From: Aradus depressus
Taxonomy: Eukaryota > Arthropoda > Insecta > Hemiptera > Aradidae
Direction of reading: 5' to 3'
Length of the DNA stretch: 64,000 nt
NCBI GenBank assembly: GCA_963662175.1
Contig: OY759215.1
Coordinates: 30,258,066-30,322,065 of the forward strand
Shown here: piece after piece, positions 55,611 through 64,000 of the stretch
Layout: each line of letters opens with the position of its first letter
Numbering within the stretch: position 1 is the stretch's first letter
Made by a program: the position numbers and the translations under genes
The notes under the pieces: model-generated
The model's input: the letters and a program-made list of their open reading frames with translations, nothing else
What the model was told of the DNA's origin: nothing
Databases searched by the model: none

Positions 55611-55793
55611 TCGGCAGTTTAGGGTTTTTGAGTCGAGCCCCACTCCTCTGATCCCCACTTTCCTTTTGGAGTTTTAATTTACATATGAATTTTGGTGTCT
55701 ATTTATTACATCGGACAATTACAATTCTGAATACACATATAAATTTCGATACATCATTCTATCGAGAGTTATCGTCTTCACAGATACATATAC

Positions 55794-57846
55794 GATGGAG
55801 GATACCCCCGCCCAGGTAATTATAAGAGAGACTGCCCGTGCCTTGCCGGATACAGAGGACGCCCCGGACTGGGATGAATTAGATCTAAGCTTGGCGGTAG
55901 GGAGGCAGAGGAATGGCGGCGCCCCTGGGATAGATCTCATAGATGCCGCCATGATCAAGAAGGCATTCCCGGCCATAAAGGCGGATCTCCTTCATCTGGT
56001 CAACTCCTGCCTAAGGACATACCACTTCCCGAGTGCTTGGAAACAGGCACTTGTGTGCACGTTTGTCAAGCCTGGGGACAGGGACCTCTCCTTGGCGGGT
56101 AGCTACAGACCGATCAGCCTACTCCCAGTCTCCGGCAAGGTGTTGGAGACTCTGATCCTGTCGGGAATTCGGGCCCGGGTACAGGCCTTTGTTTCGCACA
56201 GACAATTCGGATGCATGAAGGGCAGATCCACTGAGGATGCGTTGCGGATGCTAAGGGCGGATGTCGAGGAGGTCAGAGGGAAATACTCTCTCTGCATCTT
56301 CTTCGATGTAGCCGCGGCCTTCGACTGCGCCTGGTGGCCTGCCATTCTCTTGCGACTACGGTCTGTGGGAATACCTAGGAACCTATTCGGGCTCATCTCC
56401 AGCTTCCTCAGCGAGCGCTCTGCGACGGTGAGACAGCAATTCACCAGCACTACAGTGAACATCACCAGAGGGTGTCCCCAGGGCTCGGTCCTCGGACCAA
56501 CACTCTGGAACATACTCTTTGATGGACTGCTTCGTGACCTCGAGACTCGTGGACACAGGGCAATAGCCTATGTTGACGACCTAGTGGTCACGGTGCACGC
56601 TGATAGTCGTGCCACTCTGACTGCCCGAGCCCAAGCCGCGATCGACTCTACTGACACTTGGTGCCGACTGAACAAGTTAACCCTCTCTCCCAGCAAGACA
56701 GCGGCTATGCTGATGAGAGGAAAAACTGACGCCCGCCACCCCCTGGTTCTTGCAGTACACGACCGACGCGTTGAATTTCCGGCCGTGATCACGTACCTGG
56801 GTGTGGGGATTGGGCCGGGATTCAACGTCACGCCCCACGCTGTTGCCATCAAGGATAGGACAACAGCTACCTTTAACGCTCTGAGCTACCTAGCCCGAGC
56901 GACGTGGGGTCTCGGCTACTCCGCGTGTAAAACTATTTACACCGGGGTTTTCGAGGCAGTAGCAAGGTACGCCGCTGCCGGATGGTGGGTTCACCCCACC
57001 AAGCGACGGCGTACGTTGCTACTTCAAACTCAAAGAGCAGCCCTCCTCAGGATTACCAAAGCCTACCGTACAGTCTCCACGGCTGCGCTGCAGGTGCTGG
57101 CGGGGGCCCCACCCATAGACCTTGTCTTGGATGGGGCCGTCGCCTCGTACTTCTGTAGACGCGGCTTACCAATAGAGGCAGACACGGACATGGCCTTGCG
57201 TCAAGCCCTGGAAAGGGAGATGCAAGGACGGGCGAGACCAGATCGCCTGAGGGGCATTGTCCAGGAATGGATCGTAGAAAGATGGCAACAGCGTTGGGCG
57301 CAATCGACAGATGGCCGTACAACCTTCACCTATTTCCCAGACGTCCAGACGCGCCTTGACTCTCCATGGGTACAACCAGACCATTGGACGTCACAGATGC
57401 TATCAGGTCACGGCGACTTCAGCGCCAAGCTCTTCTTCTTTAAGAAGAAGAAGAGCCCAGCCTGCTCGTGTGGCGGCGTCGAGACTGCGGAACACGTAGT
57501 TCTCGAATGCCCGCTATACGACGTGCCCAGGGCGGCGCTGATTCGCCAGACAGGATCGTACCTGGGACTGGACCTGCCGGGACTGATGACAGAGGCTGGC
57601 TACCTGGCTTTTGGTCGGTTCGTCTCCTCCTGGCGGAGAATCAAGAAAGCCTACTAACCCGGTGCCGGGGGCCCCACCGACAACCGACAGGCGTGCGGCG
57701 GCTGCCCCCGGCTCCGGGACACAGGCAGAACAGAACCCCCGATAAGATCCCGAGATCACTCGGCGTAAGAAGCCGGGAGAACATAGGGTGATGTGACCGA
57801 CCCCCCTAAGGGGTCAGGAGCACCCGAAAAAAAAAAAAAAAAAAAA
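55794..57846 (+). mobile_element. 5'-truncated R1-clade non-LTR retrotransposon with A-tail
   Basis: The element runs from a truncated 5' end to a tail of about 23 A. It is flanked by near-identical 12-bp copies: AGATACATATAC (55782-55793) and AGACACATATAC (57847-57858). This is the mark of target-primed insertion. It is clearly GC-richer than its surroundings. Its 3' UTR contains a small hairpin (GACC...GGGGTC) before the tail. It sits inside a minus-strand copy of repeat family A. Confidence 0.92.
55795..57657 (+). CDS. R1-type LINE reverse transcriptase, N-terminally truncated ORF2
   Basis: The 620-codon open frame covers the whole reverse transcriptase and C-terminal region. Visible motifs are GAPGIDLIDAAMIK near residue 43, SYRPISLLP, FFDVAAAFD (catalytic Asp 171), GCPQGSVLGPTLWN and AYVDD with Asp 261-262. 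A C-terminal CX1CX7HX4C zinc motif lies at C557, C559, H567 and C572, as in R1/R2-type elements. The apurinic endonuclease domain and ORF1 are absent, lost by 5' truncation. The ATG given is simply the first Met after the break, not the natural start. No internal stop is present, so the copy is young, but it cannot be autonomous. Confidence 0.93.
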   Translation: MEDTPAQVIIRETARALPDTEDAPDWDELDLSLAVGRQRNGGAPGIDLIDAAMIKKAFPAIKADLLHLVNSCLRTYHFPSAWKQALVCTFVKPGDRDLSLAGSYRPISLLPVSGKVLETLILSGIRARVQAFVSHRQFGCMKGRSTEDALRMLRADVEEVRGKYSLCIFFDVAAAFDCAWWPAILLRLRSVGIPRNLFGLISSFLSERSATVRQQFTSTTVNITRGCPQGSVLGPTLWNILFDGLLRDLETRGHRAIAYVDDLVVTVHADSRATLTARAQAAIDSTDTWCRLNKLTLSPSKTAAMLMRGKTDARHPLVLAVHDRRVEFPAVITYLGVGIGPGFNVTPHAVAIKDRTTATFNALSYLARATWGLGYSACKTIYTGVFEAVARYAAAGWWVHPTKRRRTLLLQTQRAALLRITKAYRTVSTAALQVLAGAPPIDLVLDGAVASYFCRRGLPIEADTDMALRQALEREMQGRARPDRLRGIVQEWIVERWQQRWAQSTDGRTTFTYFPDVQTRLDSPWVQPDHWTSQMLSGHGDFSAKLFFFKKKKSPACSCGGVETAEHVVLECPLYDVPRAALIRQTGSYLGLDLPGLMTEAGYLAFGRFVSSWRRIKKAY

Positions 57847-57959
57847 AGACACATATACACAGCATTTATTTTTTCAGACATGAAATTTCGTTGACAACCC
57901 AACATCGAATTTCTGAACGATAACATAACCTTAGACTTCGTATAGGAAGTAAAAAAATT

Positions 57960-60900
57960 CTTAAATAGATCAAGGAAGTAAATCAAGAAAGATTTATTTT
58001 GAGAAAATTCATGATGGGATATTCTTTTTATAATATTGTGTACACACACAACTAATTGCCAATATTTTCACTACATTAATCAAAATGTACACAAATATAG
58101 TTACCTCATGTAGCATTTTGCCAAGTACTCGGAAAACTTATGAAAAAAAGAAAAGTCTTCAGTGAAAGATCTGCAATTAACCAAGTTTCGCTCTCCCTCT
58201 GTACCTTCGCTCGTCATTGCTTTATTGCTTTATTTGGCTGTAAGAAATATTACTTGTGGAGCCATCAATCAACACACTGGATTTCTGACGATATATTCAT
58301 TCTATAATAAGGCTTTTCGAGATAAGGGGAAATCCATAAATGCAGTAATGCCTTTTTTGAGGATGTTAGACCCCCTCCCTCTTTTCACAAAGCCACAGTC
58401 ATCTAACCCCCCTCCTCCTTACGTAACATGAAAAAAAAAATAATACAAATATAATAATATGACGTTTGGGGTGTATTACTTTCAGAAAAAATAATTAAAA
58501 GTAATAAAAATATATATTTTTTTTTTTAAGTTGAGAAAATTGTGGAAACTTATAGTTATATTGCGTTACATAACAATTTTCAAGATCCCCCACCGCTACA
58601 TATGTGAACCCCCATCCTCGACTTGTTACGTAATTTGTGAACGCTAATCCCACCTCTGGAACACTTCCTTCGTTTTGCCCGATTTGGCTAAAAATCAATA
58701 TGTGTCTAATTCATGTATAATACTATGAACTTCTAAATTCACAAATATAATTGCTTGTCGATAAACCCATTCGACCAGGAGTTATCGCATCCAGCTTTCT
58801 TATCTTTTTTGCGTTTGAGGGGAGGCGTCGAAAACTTGAAATACCTCACATATACAAATACTACGTATAATTAGGGAACTAAAAAAGTATAAATTCTTGA
58901 AAACAACGTGGCCCGAAGAATATTCTAAGCATTTCAAAACAGCGCTTGGATTTTTTTTTTTTTTTTTGTGAGCGCAGATGAGCTAAAGGTTTTGTCATAA
59001 AATGTAAACACTTTCATTTTCGACCAGCGTTTAGAATATTATGTTTATTCTACTTCAGGCTTGGAAATGAAGACAAAAACAATAATGCTCCATGCACATG
59101 TGGACTATTTTGAAATAAAAAGGAATGCGATTTTATTTCAAAATAACGCACATGTCCGAGTAGCTTGTTTGTTTTTATGTCTATTCGATTCTTTCTACGG
59201 AGAATAAAAATAATATTTGAAACGCTGGTCAAAAATATGTGTTTACTTTTAGAAATCTAGGGGAAAAAATCTAGAAATACAGGAGCTCCCAAATCCTCAT
59301 ACTTATTTTTATCTCGATAAATGCATTATATCAGCAGTTATTAGAGTTTTTGAAGTGATCCCCCTCCCCTGAATTCCCTCTTCCTTCGGCCGGTACCACT
59401 GAAATTTGAGTTCTGTTCTTATTGGGTTTTGACTTTGAATATGAAATTTCATGTCGATATATTCATTACATTGCCTGTTATTGGGGTGTTTGTGTTGAGA
59501 TTATAAGTTTCCAATATGTCCTGTTTCCCTTCAAAAGATATCGCAGAATTTTGATGGGTAATGTCCTCATTGGATTTTGACCTTAAATATGAAAAGTTAT
59601 CTTTTAACCGCTGTGCTGTTTGGGTGGGATGAACCACTGATGATATTGCTGTTGCGTCGAAAACCGGTTCTGGTCTAAAATAAATCAGTAGGAAGACAAC
59701 GTTTTTTATTTCTATGAGAAATCTCGTCCCACACCATCTTAGTATCACTTATGAACGTTAAAGATCTCTACCCTAGGTGAATAAATCTAGGTAGATAAAA
59801 TTTAGGACTTCCAGAGTAGAGTCAGGCTCATGTCCACCAGAGTGACGAAAGAACGATATGACCTTGTAGTTGAAAGCCCATTAAAACTAAAATTCACGAA
59901 ATTAGGAACGAGAAGTCATGAATTATCTTTTGGGTAATTTATTTAAGTTAAGACGTTTTAGATAAATATTGTTTTATTTCATAAATCATTGAATAATGTT
60001 ACTTGTAAATCATAACTTATTACCTTAAAAACAATAAAAATGACAATAACTGTTTTCTATTAATTCATTCATTTTAAAGGTATAAAAGAATATATACCTA
60101 ATTCACATCTCCATAACCAGGTAAAAATAGAAGACAGAGAACAGCAATGTTCCAACAATTCAATTGGGGAGGTCAGGAGGCCGCTATCTCGATAACTGAG
60201 AATCCAGCTGTGGTTTTAGATCGGCCATAATAAAAATATATTATATATTTTCTATTTATATTCACTACTTTTTAAAATCAGGTTTAAACGCTATTTTGGT
60301 ACATGTAGTTTTTTTTTTTTTCTAAATATTCAACATTTATTTCTGACATTATTTGTGTAATGTCTGAAATAGTTGGAACAATGAAGAAAAAGAAGTTAAA
60401 GAATGCCGAAAATCTATGAAAATTTTAAAAATCCAACACAATGTAAGCCAGTTTTGGGGAACCAATATTTGGCAAATCGACGACATTGTGCTTAACCCAA
60501 TATAAAAAAGTTTGTATTGAAATAAAAAGGGGTCATGAAGATGAGTTCGTATGCTTTAGAAGTTGAGATAATTGGTCCAGGAGCTAGGCGGTGGGTGGGA
60601 TAAGGAGCATTTTCAGGAGATGAGGAAATGCACTATTATCTAAATAATAAACATGGAGCAACTGACAGCTGTAACCATCGTGGTATAGTCTTACCTTTCG
60701 GTCTGATCAGACTCTGTTGAAAAGATCTGTTTTATCTAGACGATTGTTCACACAACGTTTCTTCAAATAATTTTATTTCCACTGGGTTTCCAAAAGTATA
60801 TTAGACATGAAAATTAAATCATCGGAATAAATCACTGTTGCTATGTCGATTTCATGGTTTGTGTTAAAGGGACTGCAGTTATCAAAATATAAAAAATCAT

Positions 60901-61735
60901 TCAGTTTGATGATACAAATTGGCGATATGGTGTTCAACTATAATTAATTTATTTAAACTGTTTTCAGCTAGGTAAAAGATTCACCCAATGTCTACTTAGA
61001 CGAAACAGAGCAGCAGCTCAACTTAAGGTAATAAAGAAAAAAAATAAAATGAAATTTCGTTTATTTAATGAAAAATCGTTTATTTAATTGCTGTTTTCAA
61101 AAAAATTAAATATTGTAATATTTGTTGATATTTATAGTCATGTGGGGCTCCTCTCACTCCATCTCGTTCTTCTTCAGGTATTGGATTATATCTCCTTCTG
61201 AAACAGATTTTAATGTTTCCGATGGAAGGTCTGTACAGTAGGTACATATGTATGTGGTGACAGAAGGGTAGAGTATTCGAATCCATCTAACTTTCTTTTT
61301 ATGACTTTTGTGAACAGCAGAAGAAATTTGATTAATTAAATTTAAATAAAAATGTTAAATGCTCCTGTTATATAGATATAACGCATTTCATTTATAATAT
61401 TGGTAACTCGCATATACTCGTATGACGCCCCCTACAAAAAAAAAATGTTTTATTTGCTTCTGTTATCACGATATACTACTACATCGAAACTATCATGTAC
61501 CTATTGATAAAGTTTTTTTTTTCTTTTAAATGTTCCCACTTTAATCAATTTGACTGGAATAGTATCACTTCAGTTTCAAATGAATATGCAGTTCACCGGA
61601 AATATAATACTTAGTTTATATGTGTTTTTCCTCCCGTATTACCGAGAAAAACAGGTATTTTACAAGTATATATCAACGTTTTTATTTTGTTACTTTTGTT
61701 TTCTTCAGAAAAATTTCTTACAGAATACTATCTGA
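57960..61735. other. Intergenic stretch between SP2 and SP3
   Basis: AT-rich, with decayed minus-strand family A pieces (about 58670-58870 and 59260-59480) and a SINE fragment. No gene is supported, although the first exon of SP3 should lie between here and 63340. Confidence 0.45.
59754..59882 (+). mobile_element. SINE fragment
   Basis: It matches the 3' half of the family from CGTTAAAGATCTCTACCCTA to TAGTTGAAAGCCC, with a small internal deletion. Confidence 0.75.
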
Positions 61736-61736
61736 T

Positions 61737-61968
61737 ACTTAATAAAAAATATGAAGAAAAATGTATGTTTTTTAAAAATATTGTGTATTTCACGAAATGT
61801 ATGAGAGTACTTTCGGTATTGCTACCATCTTCAGCCACGACTTAACGAATGCAGTACTTGTTAAGTCGTGACTGAATTATATGTAGCAATATCGAAAGTA
61901 CTCCCATAAACATATTTTGTGAAATGAACAATACTTTTGAAAAACATACGTTTTTCTTTATATTTTTT
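61737..61968. mobile_element. Foldback MITE family D, short copy
   Basis: The arms carry GAGTACTTTCGGTATTGCTA and TAGCAATATCGAAAGTACTC, with AGCCACGACTTAAC and GTTAAGTCGTGACT around a short centre. Confidence 0.82.
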
Positions 61969-62534
61969 AGTATACAGGTTACCTTGTTGAAACAGGTAGG
62001 CCGCTGCAGTGCTAATGTAACTGGCCACAGTTCTTCCCTCCAGTTCTTTCAGCCAATCCTTTCCTCAGTAGCCTCCACTCAAGTAGTCATTGGGAACTTA
62101 ACCATTTCATGGAGCTTGTGATAAGTGACAGTTTCTGAATGTACTCCACAGTCCGCCCTCAAACCCACCAGCGGCCTACCTCATTCAACGAGTAGATACT
62201 TATTATTTTGTTCCAACAAAGTTGTACGATTTCAGATAATATCCGAAGCAATTTCGCTGGAAAAGGGTAAGTAAATACATAGACGAACAAATGTTATTTT
62301 ATTTTAGTGTTGACGATATAAGGACATTTTTTAAACCATGCTCTATTCAAGCGTTGTAAGTTCCGAGAGATCAAAGAAATATTTGTGAACCTAGGTATTT
62401 TTTTTTTTTTCATATCCGAAAAATTACATATAATACCAACGATAAATAAAGTTGTTGCGGTAAAGTACTAAACACATTAGTGCCAAAGAATTTATTAGAA
62501 AATGTACACTTCTCAACAAAAATAATACTAGAAA

Positions 62535-62822
62535 AATCCGACCGAGGCCCTTAGTTCATTTTGTCTGGGACCTCCCCAGACAAAAATGAACTTCACCTAA
62601 AAAAAGAAAAAAAAAAAAAAGTACGCACGTCGTCCTTCGGGATGGGACGTTAAGGGATGATCCCGAGCCGGTGCGATGTCAGGTACTCATTAAAGACCTC
62701 TATCTTTGGTAACTAAATCTGGTAGGCAAAATTTAGGATCTCACAGTAAATCGGGCTCATGTCCACCAGAGCAGCGAAATGACCTCATAATTAAAGCCTG
62801 GGTATGACTCATAATATCTAAC
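62535..62822 (+). mobile_element. SINE, divergent, with extended hairpin
   Basis: It begins at the CCGACCGAGGCCCTTAG block. The hairpin is AGTTCATTTTGTCTGGG against CCCAGACAAAAATGAACT, a longer palindrome than in other copies. An A-run interrupts it after the hairpin. It lies upstream of SP3. Confidence 0.8.
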
Positions 62823-63340
62823 ACTTGAAAAAAATATAATTTAAAAACATTTAAGAAATCGACTGCGAAAAAGAAAGTTTTTAGAAGTAAAACAGCGGCA
62901 TCTTAATAGATATGCGTGTGTGTTTTGTGGCATATATACATTCCAATTGGCACTTTTGCAATAATATAAGCGAACCAATCAAAAATTTATTAGATGACCT
63001 CTCTCTAGTCCATTTTCGCTGAAATGTTCAACGAAGTTAGAAGTCCAAATCATCTACCTAAATAGCAGCAGGGATTGAGCAAGAATTTCTTTTGAACTTC
63101 TTATTTAGCGAAAAACCTAAATATTTTATTTACACAAATCTCTGGACTTACCCTCCAAAATTGGAAAGAAAGTTCGATATCGGTGTAGAAATGTTTCTGG
63201 AAAAATTAAAGTATTGGTTTTACATAAATCGGAAGGCTAGCTAGAAGTTCAGGGTTTAAGTAACTGGTACATCGGCTTTGACTTAAATTTAACTTAATAG
63301 ACGAATCTGAGTGCCTAATTCTGATTTTTTAATAATTTAG

Positions 63341-63500
63341 GAAATAATGCCTTAGGAATGCAAAGAATTATAGGAGGAAATAAGGGAGAAATTCAAGAAT
63401 TTCCATGGTTTGTCGATATCATGTACAGACTAAGACACAGATGTGGCGGCACTCAAATCAGTCACTATTTCATCATAACTGCAGGACATTGTGTCCATGG
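63341..63500 (+). CDS. SP3 exon, activation site and catalytic His
   Basis: It encodes GMQR/IIGG and ITAGHC. The first two bases complete a codon that would read Gly if the previous exon ends in G, as in the CG motif of its paralogues. Confidence 0.9.
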
Positions 63501-63801
63501 GTAAACATACTATATGCCATTTTTATATATTTTTTATAAGAGAGTTAATTAACTATATTTAGAAAAAAAAAAAAAATCCACTTTTTTAGCCTTCGAACCG
63601 ACTTAATAACCGTTCTTGTATTTCAACAAGATTATCCAAAAATAATCAAGAGAAAGCAGCATTTCGAAGTAGAGACTTATATTTTACATGAAAAATTTTA
63701 TGCATATGAATATTTTGATATTAATGATGTCGCTTTAGTGAAGTTAAAGAAAAATCTAAATCTTTCATCAGATGTCTGGCCCGTTTTCCTCCTCGAACCA
63801 A
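63341..63801 (+). CDS. SP3: trypsin-like serine protease, partial (two exons, continues beyond the window)
   Basis: Exons 63341-63500 (acceptor AATTTAG, donor GTAAAC, phases 1 to 2) and 63590-63801 (acceptor TTTTTAG, donor GTAAGT, phases 2 to 1, 212 nt) join across an 89-nt intron. They encode NNALGMQR/IIGG, EFPWFV, CGGTQIS, ITAGHC with the catalytic His, and a second part with INDVALVKL carrying the catalytic Asp. The serine exon lies outside the window, so activity cannot be judged. The usual ICLP segment reads PVFLLEP, so Cys122, which normally holds the pro-peptide, is absent. The signal-peptide exon was not identified. The layout matches SP1 and SP2, so it is a paralogue. Confidence 0.9.
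63590..63801 (+). CDS. SP3 exon, catalytic Asp
   Basis: A 212-nt exon with INDVALVKL (catalytic Asp). It ends in phase 1 at a GTAAGT donor, at the site where SP1 and SP2 are also interrupted. Confidence 0.9.
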
Positions 63802-64000
63802 GTAAGTTTATTGCTATTTAGTTTATTTAACAACTTTTAAACGGGCTAGAAAACCTTTCATAAAAATAAAGTGTTTATAAACGTTATCCTACATTCTTAA
63901 AAAAAATAATAATAACATTAAATTATTATAATTGATTGTTAATAATTTTAAAAAAACAGCACACAAAAGACCCAAATGAAAACTATATATATTGAATACC

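Larger units (their letters stand above)
54820..57955 (-). mobile_element. Family A repeat, minus copy, interrupted by a hAT MITE and the R1 LINE
   Basis: Blocks at 54820-54980, 55611-55793 and 57847-57955 read continuously as one inverted family A copy once the MITE and LINE are removed. They run from the TTCGCTCTCCCTCCAAAACC end to ATCGAATTTCTGAACGATAA and TTCGTATAGGAAG. Confidence 0.75.

Noticed and set aside
56103..57384. Several overlapping frames opposite the reverse transcriptase
   Set aside because: They are antisense or other-frame shadows of the GC-rich LINE ORF.
61610..61653. Possible signal peptide (MNMQFTGNIILSLYVFFLPY) for SP3
   Set aside because: It ends at a CAG/GTATTT donor in phase 0, whereas the SP3 exon needs phase 1. 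It could work only with an extra unseen exon.
61924..62121. 65-codon frame as the first exon of SP3
   Set aside because: The hydrophobic start belongs to the arm of a foldback element, and the splice phase does not match the SP3 exon at 63341.

Overview
The window is nuclear DNA of an arthropod, almost certainly an insect. It is AT-rich, intron-rich and packed with transposons. The genes are split by GT-AG introns. Several non-LTR retrotransposon families, a tRNA-derived SINE and hAT-type elements are present, and the SINE ends in a (CCTAA)n-like tail resembling the arthropod telomere repeat. A hemipteran would fit, but the species cannot be fixed from the sequence alone.

The real genes are a cluster of at least three secreted trypsin-like (S1 family) serine proteases, rebuilt here exon by exon. 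SP1 (+ strand) has six visible exons between 11746 and 41622; its signal-peptide exon was not found. SP2 (- strand) is complete in six exons between 54569 and 47434 and encodes 289 aa with a signal peptide. SP3 (+ strand) begins with an exon at 63341 and runs off the right edge. SP1 and SP2 are convergent; SP2 and SP3 are divergent. The introns interrupt the three genes at equivalent sites and in the same phases (1, 2, 1, 0, 1), so they are paralogues by local duplication. All retain the catalytic residues visible in this window. SP1 and SP2 carry Asp189, predicting cleavage after Arg or Lys.

Nearly everything else is repeats. A roughly 350-bp tRNA-derived SINE occurs in about 14 pieces, one with a perfect target-site duplication. 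There is a young 5'-truncated R1-clade LINE with a 620-codon open frame (55795-57657) and older R1, Jockey-like and CR1/L2-like fragments. Two hAT-type MITEs are about 620-630 bp, one with a perfect 8-bp target duplication, and an older hAT transposase remnant is present. Several foldback MITE families, a 52-bp minisatellite, a 30-bp tandem array and a widespread unclassified element (family A) with hairpins near its ends complete the picture. Many are nested, so their order of arrival can be read.

Layout: 1-11.7 kb, repeats upstream of SP1; 11.7-41.6 kb, SP1 with an 18.2-kb second intron full of transposons; 41.6-47.4 kb, repeats between the two 3' ends; 47.4-54.6 kb, SP2; 54.6-63.3 kb, repeats including the R1 LINE; 63.3-64 kb, start of SP3. 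No prokaryotic-type system, CRISPR array or operon is present.
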